From Gammaproteobacteria bacterium (lineage in GTDB: Bacteria > Pseudomonadota > Gammaproteobacteria > Steroidobacterales > Steroidobacteraceae): a DNA stretch of 64,000 bases. The notes under the pieces are model-generated. The model had not been told where the DNA came from and made no database searches. It saw nothing but the letters and a program-made list of their open reading frames with translations. This document shows, piece after piece, positions 1 through 9,889 of the stretch. The stretch lies in NCBI GenBank assembly GCA_016874055.1, contig VGVG01000001.1, positions 1 through 64,000 of the forward strand, given 5' to 3'. A program made the translations under genes and the position numbers. How positions within the stretch are numbered: the first letter of the stretch is position 1; every line of letters starts with the position of its first letter.

Positions 1-1
1 T

Positions 2-92
2 TGGCGGAGAGAGAGGGATTCGAACCCTCGAAGGGCTTTTGGCCCTTACGCTCTTAGCAGGGGCGCGCCTTCGACCACTCGGCCATCTCTCC
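2..92 (-). tRNA. tRNA-Ser (anticodon GCU)
   Basis: Read on the minus strand, the sequence begins GGAGAGATGGCCGAGTGG and ends CTCTCTCCGCCA. The 7-bp acceptor stem (GGAGAGA/TCTCTCC) pairs perfectly, the discriminator is G and the CCA end is encoded. The anticodon loop is CTGCTAA, giving GCU. A long class II variable arm (AAGGGC/GCCCTT stem) and a T arm with GGTTCGAATC are present. About 91 nt, normal for tRNA-Ser. Its place next to csrA matches the alaS-csrA-tRNA-Ser order of many Gammaproteobacteria. Oddity: the anticodon stem CGCCC/GAGCG contains one C-A mismatch at about positions 30-40. Confidence 0.95.
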
Positions 93-109
93 GTTTACGC
101 GGAGGCAGG

Positions 110-138
110 ATGGTACTTACTGCCCTCCAGCAGGTCAA
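110..138 (-). promoter_or_regulatory. Sigma70-type promoter for tRNA-Ser
   Basis: On the minus strand TTGACC (-35, 5 of 6 matches) is followed by a 17-nt spacer and TACCAT (-10, 4 of 6). The predicted start lies about 10 nt before the mature tRNA end. A C/G-rich stretch (CCTGCC) follows the -10, as in discriminators of stringently controlled stable RNA promoters. This is inferred from the sequence only. Confidence 0.6.
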
Positions 139-161
139 AACGAACAACTCAGACCCTCGAG

Positions 162-371
162 TCAGGCCCGCATGCTGCCCTGTGCACACGGCGGGTTATT
201 CGAGGGACCCTCGGATTTGATTCGTTCGAAAATCTCCTCGCGGTGCACGGCGACGTTCTTAGGCGCATTGATACCCACGCGCACTTGACTGCCCTTAACG
301 CCGAGGATAGTGATCGACATTTCTTCGCCAATCATGACGGTTTCGCCAACACGTCGAGTGAGTATGAGCAT
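162..371 (-). CDS. csrA: Carbon storage regulator CsrA
   Basis: Small RNA-binding global regulator that dimerises and binds GGA motifs in mRNA leaders, controlling translation and stability in central carbon metabolism, motility and biofilm pathways. The 69-residue protein starts [10 protein letters not shown] and contains the family core [16 protein letters not shown]; length is usual for proteobacterial CsrA. The ORF track begins 18 codons upstream, but the ATG at 371 follows GGGAGG at 5-nt spacing and matches the family N-terminus. It lies downstream of alaS on the same strand and upstream of tRNA-Ser. The GGAGG next to its own start resembles a CsrA site, so autoregulation is possible but not shown. 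Confidence 0.97.
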   Translation of the reverse strand: MLILTRRVGETVMIGEEMSITILGVKGSQVRVGINAPKNVAVHREEIFERIKSEGPSNNPPCAQGSMRA

Positions 372-436
372 GTGACCTCCCAATGAGGCGCTCTTGACCG
401 TCGAACCCGAGACACCACACCCCACAGGAGTCCCGC

Positions 437-462
437 CGCCGGCCTGTGGTCTATGGCCGGCG
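437..462 (-). other. GC-rich inverted repeat between alaS and csrA
   Basis: CGCCGGCC and GGCCGGCG form a perfect 8-bp stem around a 10-nt loop, about 45 nt after the alaS stop. No T tract follows on the minus strand, so it does not look like a standard intrinsic terminator. It could protect or process the transcript between alaS and csrA, or act as a weak attenuator. Confidence 0.5.
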
Positions 463-506
463 CCTCCCTATCCGAAGATAGAAGAAAAAGACGGCAACGT
501 CTACCG

Positions 507-3182
507 CTATTCCAGCTTTTGACGGACGTAGGCGGCCACACTCGAGAGGGCGGCCGGCAACTTGGAGGCGTCGGAACCGCCTGCTTGGGCAAAGTCGGGT
601 CGACCGCCGCCACGACCGCCCACCTGGGCTGCAACGTGACCGACGATCTCACCCGCTTTGACGCGACTGATTTCGCCTGCTGTCACACCTGCGACCAAGA
701 GCACCTTGCCCGCAGCGTCAACCGAGGCGAGAACGATGACAGCTTTTTTGAGGCGATCTTTGAGTTGGTCGACCGCGTTTCGCAGCGCGCCGGCGTCAGC
801 GCCGTCAACCGTAGTGGACACGATCTTGAGGTCACCGACCGCAACAGCACCGGCCGCAAGATCGGTACCCTGCCCCGAGGCGAGCTTCTCGCGAAGCGTG
901 CGAGTTTCTTTTTCGAGTTGACGGAGGCGCTCGAACGCGTCGCGCACCTTGGTGCTGAGACCATCGCGACTGCCGCGTACGAGCGAGGTGAGCTCGCGGA
1001 TCACGGCATCGCCCGTCTCGACTTCAGCGAGCGCGCCCTCGCCGCTCACACCCTCGATGCGACGAACGCCAGCGGCTATGCCGCTTTCGGCGATAATTTT
1101 AAAGAGTCCTATATCACCGGCGCGACTGACGTGCGTGCCACCACAAAGTTCCATCGAAAAATCGCCGATGCGCAGCACCCGTACGTTGGACGTGTACTTT
1201 TCGCCAAATAGCGCCATGGCGCCCGACGCGACCGCATCATCGTAGGCCATTTCGCGCGTCTCAGCGACGGCATTAAGGCGAATTTGCTCGTTGACGCGAC
1301 GCTCGATACGTCGTAGCTCCTCGGCGCTCACCGCCTGAAAATGCGAGAAATCGAAACGTAGACGATCGGACGCGACAAGCGAGCCTTTTTGTTGAACATG
1401 AGTGCCCAATACTTCTCGTAGGGCCGCGTGCAACAGGTGCGTCGCCGAATGGTTCAGCGTCGTAGCACGACGGAGGTCAGCGTCGACCTCGGCGATAACC
1501 GTCATTCCCTCAACAATGGCACCGCCCTCTGCGGTAACGCGACCGATGTGCGAGTGGGCGCCGGCAGAGCCGCGCCTCTGCGTATCCTCCACGACGAAGT
1601 GGGCGTTACCGCCCAACTCTCGTAACTCACCGACATCGCCCTCCTGACCACCGGATTCAGCATAGAAAGGCGTGCGCTCAAGGATGACCTCACCGGTCTC
1701 ACCCGACTTTAATTCTTTGACGCGATCACCGCCGCGCAGTAGCGCGATCACGCGTGATTGGTCTCGCGTGCCACCGTACCCGCAAAAACTCGTGGCGATA
1801 TCGATCTGCGCCTCGACACGTAAATCGACGCCGAAGCGGCTCGCAGCTCGTGCCCGCTCGCGCTGTGCTTCCATGGCGACTTCGAAGCCTGCGCTATCAA
1901 TACCAAATCGGCGCTCGCGAGCAACGTCGGCGGTAAGATCAACAGGAAAGCCAAAGGTGTCGTAGAGCCGGAACACGGTCTCGCCGTCAAGCACGCGCAT
2001 GGCACCCGACTTTGCTGGCTGCTTTATGAGGCGATCGAGTGCCTCGTTAAGCAGTACCATGCCCGTGCTCAACGTTTCGGCAAAGCGCTCTTCCTCTTGT
2101 TTTAACACTCGACGCGTGTGTTCAGCGCCTGCACGCAGCTCCGGGTAAGCCTCGCCCATCTGGGCGTCGAGCGCCGAAACAAGCTTATAAAAGAACGCGT
2201 CATTTATGCCGATCTTGTGTCCGTGACGGATGGCGCGTCGGATAATGCGACGCAGCACATAGCCGCGACCTTCGTTCGACGGCAGTACGCCATCGACAAT
2301 GAGGAAGGTGCACGCGCGGATATGGTCCGCGATTACGCGCAGCGACGGGTTCGAGAGGTCTTTCGTGCCAGCCAGATCCGCCGCAGCTCGAATGATGTCG
2401 CGAAACAGGTCGATATCGTAGTTGTTGGTGACGCCCTGCATCACCGCCGACAAACGCTCGAGACCGGCGCCAGTATCAACCGAGGGCTTCGGCAGCGGCG
2501 TGAGCGCACCGTCTGCTGAACGCTCGTACTGCATGAACACGAGGTTCCAGATTTCGACGAAGCGATCGCCATCTTCGTCAGGCGAGCCTGGCGGGCCGCC
2601 CGGGATGTGCTCGCCGTGATCGTAAAAGATTTCGCTGCAGGAACCGCAGGGGCCGGTATCGCCCATGGCCCAAAAGTTGGAGTGTTCGCCAAGACGCGCC
2701 AGGCGATCCGCCGGGACGCCAATCTCTTTGATCCAGAGATCTGCGGCTTCGTCATCGTCTTTGTAGACGGTGACCCAGAGACGACTTGGATCGAGCTTCA
2801 GCGTGCCGGTGACAAAATCCCAAGCAAAGCGAATCGCGTCACGCTTGAAGTAGTCGCCAAACGAAAAGTTACCGAGCATCTCGAAGAAGGTGTGGTGGCG
2901 TGCGGTGTAACCCACGTTCTCTAGATCGTTGTGTTTGCCACCCGCGCGGACGCAGCGCTGCGAGGTCGCGGCGCGGACGTAGTCGCGGTGGTCCTTGCCG
3001 AGGAACACGTCCTTGAACTGGACCATGCCTGCGTTCGTGAACAGTAGCGTCGGATCGTTGCCCGGCACGAGTGAACTTGAGGCGATGACCGCATGGCCAC
3101 GAGCCTTAAAGAAGTCGAGGAATGCGCCGCGCACATCGGTGGCGCTCATGACGGGCGGTTTACCTGGCTTAGCTGTGCTCAT
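507..3182 (-). CDS. alaS: Alanyl-tRNA synthetase
   Basis: Cytoplasmic class II synthetase that charges tRNA-Ala and hydrolyses Ser- and Gly-tRNA-Ala. About 891 residues from the chosen start, close to E. coli AlaS (876). The N-terminal catalytic part shows [17 protein letters not shown]; the editing domain has the zinc site [11 protein letters not shown] and [13 protein letters not shown]; the C-Ala oligomerisation domain ends [12 protein letters not shown]. The ORF track runs to 3491, but that extension lies in recX sequence and has no family similarity. ATG 3182 (MSTAKPG) overlaps the recX stop, and ATG 3149 (MSATDVRG) is equally possible by length. It is co-directional with recA-recX upstream and csrA downstream. 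Confidence 0.95.
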   Translation of the reverse strand: MSTAKPGKPPVMSATDVRGAFLDFFKARGHAVIASSSLVPGNDPTLLFTNAGMVQFKDVFLGKDHRDYVRAATSQRCVRAGGKHNDLENVGYTARHHTFFEMLGNFSFGDYFKRDAIRFAWDFVTGTLKLDPSRLWVTVYKDDDEAADLWIKEIGVPADRLARLGEHSNFWAMGDTGPCGSCSEIFYDHGEHIPGGPPGSPDEDGDRFVEIWNLVFMQYERSADGALTPLPKPSVDTGAGLERLSAVMQGVTNNYDIDLFRDIIRAAADLAGTKDLSNPSLRVIADHIRACTFLIVDGVLPSNEGRGYVLRRIIRRAIRHGHKIGINDAFFYKLVSALDAQMGEAYPELRAGAEHTRRVLKQEEERFAETLSTGMVLLNEALDRLIKQPAKSGAMRVLDGETVFRLYDTFGFPVDLTADVARERRFGIDSAGFEVAMEAQRERARAASRFGVDLRVEAQIDIATSFCGYGGTRDQSRVIALLRGGDRVKELKSGETGEVILERTPFYAESGGQEGDVGELRELGGNAHFVVEDTQRRGSAGAHSHIGRVTAEGGAIVEGMTVIAEVDADLRRATTLNHSATHLLHAALREVLGTHVQQKGSLVASDRLRFDFSHFQAVSAEELRRIERRVNEQIRLNAVAETREMAYDDAVASGAMALFGEKYTSNVRVLRIGDFSMELCGGTHVSRAGDIGLFKIIAESGIAAGVRRIEGVSGEGALAEVETGDAVIRELTSLVRGSRDGLSTKVRDAFERLRQLEKETRTLREKLASGQGTDLAAGAVAVGDLKIVSTTVDGADAGALRNAVDQLKDRLKKAVIVLASVDAAGKVLLVAGVTAGEISRVKAGEIVGHVAAQVGGRGGGRPDFAQAGGSDASKLPAALSSVAAYVRQKLE

Positions 3183-3657
3183 CGGCGGGATTTTCGAGTG
3201 TCTCGGGGTCCTGACCCAGCGCCAGACGAATATGATCCGATGAAAAGCCCCGATACTGCAAAAATCTCGCCTGCTTACCCTTTTCGGCCCAGGTAGCCGG
3301 GGCTTTCTGACCGAACTTCCTCGCCCGAACCTCGCGGCACAGCGAAATGTAGTTTGGCCCTGACTCGATGGCGGCCTCGATAGCCTCGCCCCCGAACCCA
3401 AGCTGCTGCAATTTCTGGCGCATGCGGGCTGGACCCTGCCCGCGCGATGTATGAGCCCGCACGAAATTCTCAAGGAAGCGACTGTCATCAAGCAGTCGCT
3501 CGGCGCGCAAGGTCTTGAGGGCTGCGTCGATGGCCATCCGGGTGTAGCCCTTCACCGTAAGTTTAGCGGCGAGCTCAGAGGAGACGTAGTCGCGACGGCT
3601 GAGCAGCATGAGTGCTGCTCGGCGCGCGGACTCGGGTTGGTCGGGGTGGTCGGTCAA
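3169..3657 (-). CDS. recX: Regulatory protein RecX
   Basis: Modulator of RecA that caps or destabilises RecA filaments. The 162-residue protein is made of three-helix repeats typical of the family: [23 protein letters not shown], then [15 protein letters not shown], and a C-terminal repeat ending [11 protein letters not shown]. Its start overlaps the recA stop by 4 nt (ATGA), implying coupled translation, and its stop overlaps the chosen alaS start. The recA-recX-alaS order is widespread in Gammaproteobacteria. Confidence 0.93.
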   Translation of the reverse strand: MTDHPDQPESARRAALMLLSRRDYVSSELAAKLTVKGYTRMAIDAALKTLRAERLLDDSRFLENFVRAHTSRGQGPARMRQKLQQLGFGGEAIEAAIESGPNYISLCREVRARKFGQKAPATWAEKGKQARFLQYRGFSSDHIRLALGQDPETLENPADEHS

Positions 3658-4682
3658 TCCTTGGAGGACTCGGTGGCCGCACGCCCGGGCTTGACGACCA
3701 GCAGCTTCGCGCGGATCTGGTCTTCGATTTCGCGGGCGATTTTCGAGTTGTTCTTTAGGTACTCACGAACGTTTTCTTTACCTTGGCCGATGCGCTCGCC
3801 TTTGTACGAGTACCAAGCACCTGATTTGTCGATAATGTTTTGGGCAGCGCCGAGCTCGATGATTTCACCTTCGCGCGAAATGCCCTCGCTGTACATGATT
3901 TCGAATTCGGCTTCGCGGAACGGCGGTGCAACCTTATTCTTAACGACCTTGACGCGAGTTTGGTTACCCGTGACCTCTTCGCCGTTTTTGATGGCGCCGA
4001 TGCGGCGGATGTCAAGGCGGACGGAGGCGTAGAACTTGAGGGCGTTACCGCCCGTGGTGGTTTCGGGGTTACCGAACATTACCCCAATCTTGAGGCGGAT
4101 TTGGTTAATAAAAATCACGATGGTATTCGAGCGCTTAATGTTACCCGTGAGCTTGCGCAGCGCTTGGGACATAAGGCGCGCGTGCAGACCGACTTGCAGC
4201 TCACCCATTTCACCCTCAATTTCGGCCTTGGGAGTGAGCGCGGCGACCGAGTCGACGACGACGACATCGACGGCACCAGAGCGCACAAGCATATCGGTGA
4301 TTTCCAGGGCTTGTTCGCCGGTGTCGGGCTGGGAGACTAGGAGGTCGTTGACGTTGACGCCGAGTTTTTCAGCGTAGACGGGATCGAGGGCGTGCTCGGC
4401 GTCGACGAAGGCAGCGGTACCGCCGTTGCGCTGGATCTCAGCGACGACTTCAAGGGTGAGCGTGGTTTTACCCGAAGACTCGGGACCGTAGATTTCGACG
4501 ACTCGGCCGCGCGGCAGACCGCCAATGCCGAGTGCGATATCTAAACCCAGCGAGCCGGTCGAGACGGCTTCGACGTCGTAAGCGGCCGAAGCGTCGCCAA
4601 GGCGCATGACGGAGCCCTTACCAAATTGTTTTTCGATTTGGCCCAGCGTTGCGGACAGGGCTTTCTTACGGTTGTCGTCCAT
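3654..4682 (-). CDS. recA: Recombinase RecA
   Basis: ATP-dependent strand-exchange protein and SOS coprotease acting on single-stranded DNA. The 342-residue protein has the Walker A motif GPESSGKTT at about residues 66-74, Walker [11 protein letters not shown], and the L1/L2 region with [26 protein letters not shown]. All key motifs are present and the length is normal. The start ATG follows GAGGGATTC. The promoter region (4683-4817) has a GATAAT-like -10 but I could not see a full LexA box, only a CTGTATAT half-site far upstream. Confidence 0.98.
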   Translation of the reverse strand: MDDNRKKALSATLGQIEKQFGKGSVMRLGDASAAYDVEAVSTGSLGLDIALGIGGLPRGRVVEIYGPESSGKTTLTLEVVAEIQRNGGTAAFVDAEHALDPVYAEKLGVNVNDLLVSQPDTGEQALEITDMLVRSGAVDVVVVDSVAALTPKAEIEGEMGELQVGLHARLMSQALRKLTGNIKRSNTIVIFINQIRLKIGVMFGNPETTTGGNALKFYASVRLDIRRIGAIKNGEEVTGNQTRVKVVKNKVAPPFREAEFEIMYSEGISREGEIIELGAAQNIIDKSGAWYSYKGERIGQGKENVREYLKNNSKIAREIEDQIRAKLLVVKPGRAATESSKD

Positions 4683-4817
4683 GAATCCCTCACGAGGAAA
4701 AACTGACAGGTAGAAGCGCAGCAGATAAATTATCCCACATGAAAACCCTCGCGGAGCGCCGTAAAATTGAGTGAATGCGTTTATTTCGCGTGACGTTCAC
4801 CCGATATACAGGGGCGG

Positions 4818-5300
4818 TCAGGAAGCGCAACTGTATAAACCGCGCAGCGCGAACACGACGGCCTTCCGACGCACGCGGTTGCGATCGCCACGAAAGCGCT
4901 TGACGACCGCCGTGATCGACATTCGATGATTATGCTTGCGCGCAAACGCGAACCACACCGTGCCCACCGGTTTGCCTGGCACCGCGCCGCCCGGCCCTGC
5001 AATGCCGCTGATGGCGACGGCGAGATCGGCACCACTACGTCGAAGGGCCGCTCGCGCAAGCGCGCGTACGACGGGCTCGCTCACGGCGCCGTGACGGCGC
5101 AATGCCGACAGCGGCACACCAACGTGACGATTTTTGGATTCGTTGCGATAGCAGACCCAACCAGCGAGGAACCATTGGGAACTGCCGGGCAGATCCGTCA
5201 GGCACTTGGCGAGCCACCCTCCCGTGCAGGACTCGGCCGCCGCCACGGTGAGGCCGGTGGCGTGCAGTCGGCGCGCGAGTCGTCGAATGTCCTGTTCCAT
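4818..5300 (-). CDS. pncC: NMN amidohydrolase PncC (CinA C-terminal family)
   Basis: Deamidates nicotinamide mononucleotide to NaMN in the pyridine nucleotide salvage cycle. The 160-residue protein is a stand-alone CinA C-terminal domain, with AAESCTGGWLAKCLTD near the N-terminus, VCYRNESKNRHVGVP in the middle and ISGIAGPGGAVPGKPVGTVWFA near the C-terminus, as in the family. It lacks the competence-damage N-terminal domain. It sits upstream of recA, the usual pncC-recA order, and is divergent from the broken mutS. Confidence 0.9.
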   Translation of the reverse strand: MEQDIRRLARRLHATGLTVAAAESCTGGWLAKCLTDLPGSSQWFLAGWVCYRNESKNRHVGVPLSALRRHGAVSEPVVRALARAALRRSGADLAVAISGIAGPGGAVPGKPVGTVWFAFARKHNHRMSITAVVKRFRGDRNRVRRKAVVFALRGLYSCAS

Positions 5301-5411
5301 GATGGGGGGACGATAACAGATCGGCCCGAAGCCCCTCAGCCCATGACCTCACCGGCCGTATCGCCGCCGAACAAAAAGGTAAACTCGCCGGCCTGAATTT
5401 CCCGAGTGTCG

Positions 5412-8050
5412 ATGATGACAGGGTCCGCCGATCACACCCCGGTCATACAGCAATACCTTCGATTGAAGGGACAGCATCCAGATGCCCTCCTTTTTTATCG
5501 GATGGGGGATTTTTACGAACTATTCTTTTGACGATGCGCGTCGTGCGGCACAACTACTCGATATTACTTTGACGGCCCGCGGCCAGTCGGCGGGCGTACC
5601 GATCCCGATGGCTGGCGTACCAGCGCACGCGGTCGATAATTATCTCGCACGTCTAGTGCGTAAAGGTGAGTCGATCGCAATCTGCGAGCAAATCGGTGAT
5701 CCGGCTAGATCGAAGGGTCCGGTCGAACGTGCCGTCGTGCGCATCGTGACGCCCGGCACCGTGACCGATGCAGCGCTACTCGATGAACGGCGTGAGACGC
5801 TGCTCGCTGCACTGATGCCGCTTGCTGCATCGAACGACGAGGCGCTCGATGGACCCTTTGGTCTCGCGTGGCTCGATCTCAGCGCAGGACGATTCTCAGT
5901 CCTCGAGGCAACTGACGCGCAGGCGCTCGCCGCAGAACTTGAGCGTTTGCGTCCGGCTGAACTTTTGATGCCCGAGACGCTTGCCGTGACGCTCGATTAC
6001 AGGTTGCCGGAATCGCTGACGACAGTGCTATCCCCGTGGATGCGACGCGCTCGACCGCCCTGGCATTTCGAGGAAGAGACCGCGACCCGCACGCTCACCG
6101 AGCAACTTGGCACGCTGGGTCTGCACGGGTTTGGCGTGGAGTCGATGCCGCTGGCAGTTGGAGCGGCAGGCGCATTACTGCAATACACCGAAAGAGACGC
6201 AGCGTACGGCGCTCCCCCACCTGCGTACGCTGCGCGTGGAGCGGCGCGAGTCGACGCTGCAGATTGACGCGGTAACGAGGCGGAACCTCGAAATCGACAG
6301 CAGCATAAGCGGGCGCGAGGACGCGACGCTGATCGCGCTCTTAGATAGCACGGTCACGGCGATGGGTGCGCGCGCTCTGCGGCGCCAGCTCAACCGTCCG
6401 GTGAACGATCACGAAGAACTGCGCGCGCGGCTCGCGATACTGGTCGAGCTGGTCGAGTGCGGACGTTACGCCTTGCTGCGCGATGCGCTGCGACCGATCG
6501 GCGACGTCGAACGTATTTTGGCTCGAGTCGCGCTGCGCTCGGCACGACCACGGGATTTGACAGGTCTACGCCTCGCCCTTGCCGCCTTACCGACGCTTCG
6601 AGCGTTTCTCGCAACGCTGTCCTCGCCTCGTTCGACGGCGATCGCGGCGGCTGTGTCGGGCCATGACGCCGAAGTTGCCCTGCTGCAGCGCGCGATCGCT
6701 GAGGAGCCCTCAGCCATGATCCGCGACGGTGACGTCATCGCCGTTGGCTACGATACCGAGCTCGATGAGCTACGTCGGATTTCGACGCACACCGACGCGT
6801 TTCTGCTCGAACTTTAGATCCGCGAGCGCGAACGCACCGGCCTTTCGCAGCTCAAGCTCGGCTATAACCTGGTGCAGGGTTTTTTCATTGAGATCCCGCG
6901 CAGCCAGGCAGATAACGTCCCGAACGATTACCTTCGCCGTCAGACCGTTAAGAATGCGGAGCGCTTCATTACGCCTGAGCTCAAAGTCTTCGAAGATAAG
7001 GTGTTGAGCGCGCGCGAAAAATCACTCGCCCACGAGAAATTTCTTTACGAGGCAGTACTCGATGAGCTCTGCGCGCAGCTAGCTGCGCTACAAGACTCCG
7101 CAGGCGCCATCGCGGAACTCGATGCGATTGGGCCACTCGCCGAACGAGCGGTCAGTTTACGTTGGTCGGCACCGACGCTGACTTCGCAGGCGGCACTGCG
7201 GATCACGGGTGGTCGACATCCCGTAGTCGAACGCTTTCTCGCCGAGCCTTTCGTACCAAACGACATCGCTCTCGATGCCAGCACCCGGATGCTCGTCATT
7301 ACCGGCCCAAATATGGGCGGTAAGAGCACGTACATGCGGCAGGTTGCACTCATCACTCTGCTTGCACACATCGGCAGCTATGTCCCTGCACACTCTGCGA
7401 CGATTGGTCCGATCGACCGCATTTTCACGCGGATTGGTGCAGGAGATGATCTTGCAGGAGGTCGCTCGACGTTCATGGTCGAGATGACTGAAGCGGCGAA
7501 TATCTTACACAACGCCTCGATGCGCAGTCTGGTACTCATGGATGAAATCGGTCGTGGCACAAGCACTTTCGACGGCCTATCGCTCGCCTGGGCCATCGCC
7601 CGTCATCTTGCATCAAAGATTGGTGCGTTTACTTTGTTTGCCACACATTACTTTGAACTGACCGCACTCGCCGCTGAACTTCCTAGCGTACTGAACATAC
7701 ACCTGGATGCCACCGAGCATCGACAGGGTATCGTGTTCATGCACGCGGTGAAACCAGGACCGGCGAGTAAGAGCTACGGTCTCGCTGTAGCCAAACTTGC
7801 CGGAATACCACGTGAGGTGCTTACCGAAGCGCGGCGCTACCTGAATACTTTGGAGGACCAAGCGCGAAAATCGTTGGGGTCCCAAGGGATGCTTGAGCTC
7901 GATTCGGCCTCGGGCACGGCGAGGGAGGTCGAGCCGAGCGACGAACTTGCTTCGGTCCGCGCGGCGCTGAACGCGCTGGAGGCGCTGGATCCCGACTCAC
8001 TGAGTCCGGGTAACGCGCTGCAAAAACTCTACGAACTCAAAAACTGCTGA
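5412..8050 (+). pseudogene. mutS: Broken mutS (DNA mismatch-recognition protein)
   Basis: MutS recognises mismatches and starts repair with MutL. The gene is readable only as pieces. Frame from ATG 5412 gives [32 protein letters not shown] and then hits TGA at 5529. Removing one T from the run 5526-5529 restores [21 protein letters not shown] second extra base, best placed at G6190, breaks LLQYT-(K)[13 protein letters not shown]. The frame then runs to an in-frame TAG at 6815-6817 ([12 protein letters not shown]), where relatives usually have Glu. After it the ATPase is intact to 8050: Walker [10 protein letters not shown], Walker [17 protein letters not shown] and the C-terminal helices. Total length matches a full MutS. 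The first lesion falls right at the mismatch-binding FYE motif. No full-length MutS can be made without correction. Confidence 0.92.
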
Positions 8051-8085
8051 ACTAAACGCAGACAGTTCTATCAGCTTGCGGGCGT

Positions 8086-9849
8086 CTACGGCTGGCGGGC
8101 ACGAATGTGCAATTCGCGTAGCTGCTTATCGGAAACTTCGGTCGGCGCATCGGTCAGGGGACACGCGGCGGTCTGGGTCTTCGGGAATGCGATGACGTCG
8201 CGAATGCTGTCGGCGCCGGAGATGAGCATGGCGAGTCGGTCGAGACCGAACGCGATACCCCCATGCGGCGGTGCGCCAAACTTAAGAGCGTCGAGCAGGA
8301 AGCCGAACTTACGCCGTGATTCCTCGGCGTCTATCCCAAGCAGATCGAATACGGTGGACTGCAAATCCTGACGATGAATACGCACTGAGCCGCCACCGAT
8401 TTCGGAGCCGTTGAGCACCATGTCGTAGGCCTTAGCGAGCGCCTTACCGGGGTCGGTACGCAGGGTCTCGGGATCGAGATTCTTCGGCGAAGTGAACGGA
8501 TGGTGCCTCGCACCCCAACGCTGTTCATCCGAATCGAACTCGAACATGGGGAAGTCGATGACCCACAACGGTGCCCACACGCCCTGCACGAGCCCAAGGT
8601 CGTGACCGACCTTAAGGCGCAGCGCTCCGAGCGCATCGTTGACTACCTTCGCGGAATCGGCACCAAAGAAAATAAGGTCGTTGTCGGCTGCAGCCGTGCG
8701 CTCAAGAATGCCAACCACCGCTGCATCGTCGAGAAACTTGATGATGGGCGACTGCAGACCATCCCGCCCCTTGGCGCGCGCGTTGACCTTAATGTACGCT
8801 AGGCCCTTGGCGCCGTAACGGGCAACGTACGCAGCATAGTCGTCGATTTCTTTACGGGTGAACTTACCGCCGCCTGGTACGCGTAGCGCCGCTACTCGAC
8901 CATTCAGGTCTTTAGCGGACACGGCGAACACTTTGAAGTCGCAGGATGCGACGAGATCAGCAATATCGACGAGCTCGAGCGGATTGCGCAGATCCGGCTT
9001 ATCGCTCGCGTAGCGACGGATCGCTTCGTCGTAGCTCATACGCGGAAAAGGCTTCGGTAATTCGACCTTCGCCACGGTCGTGAAAATGTGGCGAATCAAC
9101 CCTTCCATGATCGACATGATCTCGTCCTGACCGAGGAAGGACGTCTCGATATCAAGCTGCGTGAAGTCAGGTTGCCGGTCAGCGCGCAAGTCTTCGTCTC
9201 GGAAGCAACGTACGATCTGGTAGTAGCGGTCGAAACCGGAGATCATCAGCAACTGCTTGAAGATCTGCGGCGACTGCGGTAACGCAAAGAATTTGCCGGG
9301 GTGCGTACGCGAGGGGACGAGGTAGTCGCGTGCGCCTTCGGGCGTCGCCTTGGTAAGCATCGGCGTCTCGATATCGCAGAAGCCGGCGTCGTCAAGATAC
9401 TGGCGCATTGCGCGCGTGATCTGATGCCGCTGACGCAAGCGCTGACTCATCTCGTCGCGACGCAGATCAAGAAAGCGGTATTTGAGGCGTACTTCCTCGG
9501 AAACGTTTTCGTCGAGCTGAAACGGCAGCGGCTCGGAACGATTGAGCAACTCGATGCTTCGAGCGAGTACTTCGATCTTGCCTGAGACGAGATTCGCATT
9601 GGTCGTACCCTCGGGACGTGCACGCACGAGACCTGTGATACTGACGACGGATTCGTTACGCAGTTTTTCGGCTTCGGCGAACACCTCAGCAGCGTCGGGA
9701 TCACAGACGATCTGTAAGAGACCTTCACGATCGCGCAGATCGACAAAGATCACGCCACCGTGATCGCGACGGCGGTGGACCCAGCCTGCGACGGTGACCG
9801 TGCTGCCAATGAGCGTTTCGCTGACGTGACCGCAGTAATGTGTGCGCAT
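8086..9849 (-). CDS. aspS: Aspartyl-tRNA synthetase
   Basis: Class IIb synthetase charging tRNA-Asp (or also tRNA-Asn if non-discriminating; not decided here). The 587 residues match the bacterial form: N-terminal OB-fold anticodon-binding domain ([30 protein letters not shown]), class II motif 2 [20 protein letters not shown], a GAD insertion domain, and motif 3 [25 protein letters not shown]. It is the last gene of a same-strand group, with a 40-nt gap after the GS-like gene, and converges on mutS. Confidence 0.97.
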   Translation of the reverse strand: MRTHYCGHVSETLIGSTVTVAGWVHRRRDHGGVIFVDLRDREGLLQIVCDPDAAEVFAEAEKLRNESVVSITGLVRARPEGTTNANLVSGKIEVLARSIELLNRSEPLPFQLDENVSEEVRLKYRFLDLRRDEMSQRLRQRHQITRAMRQYLDDAGFCDIETPMLTKATPEGARDYLVPSRTHPGKFFALPQSPQIFKQLLMISGFDRYYQIVRCFRDEDLRADRQPDFTQLDIETSFLGQDEIMSIMEGLIRHIFTTVAKVELPKPFPRMSYDEAIRRYASDKPDLRNPLELVDIADLVASCDFKVFAVSAKDLNGRVAALRVPGGGKFTRKEIDDYAAYVARYGAKGLAYIKVNARAKGRDGLQSPIIKFLDDAAVVGILERTAAADNDLIFFGADSAKVVNDALGALRLKVGHDLGLVQGVWAPLWVIDFPMFEFDSDEQRWGARHHPFTSPKNLDPETLRTDPGKALAKAYDMVLNGSEIGGGSVRIHRQDLQSTVFDLLGIDAEESRRKFGFLLDALKFGAPPHGGIAFGLDRLAMLISGADSIRDVIAFPKTQTAACPLTDAPTEVSDKQLRELHIRARQP

Positions 9850-9889
9850 AAAGGGCGGGGATGTTACAAACTCGGTCGGCCTGCCGCCA

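Noticed and set aside
453-1211. 252-aa plus-strand ORF antisense to alaS
   Set aside because: Shadow of the high-GC alaS frame; no recognisable domain and alaS is certain on the other strand.
3183-3491. N-terminal extension of the alaS ORF
   Set aside because: Lies in recX coding sequence in another frame and has no similarity to AlaS N-termini.
4801-4811. CTGTATAT as a LexA box for recA
   Set aside because: Only one half-site; the facing half (expected ATATACAG) is not present.
6872-8050. Separate short MutS-like ATPase gene
   Set aside because: In frame with the preceding fragment across a single TAG, and it begins mid-domain with no ribosome-binding site at the first ATG; better read as the 3' part of broken mutS.
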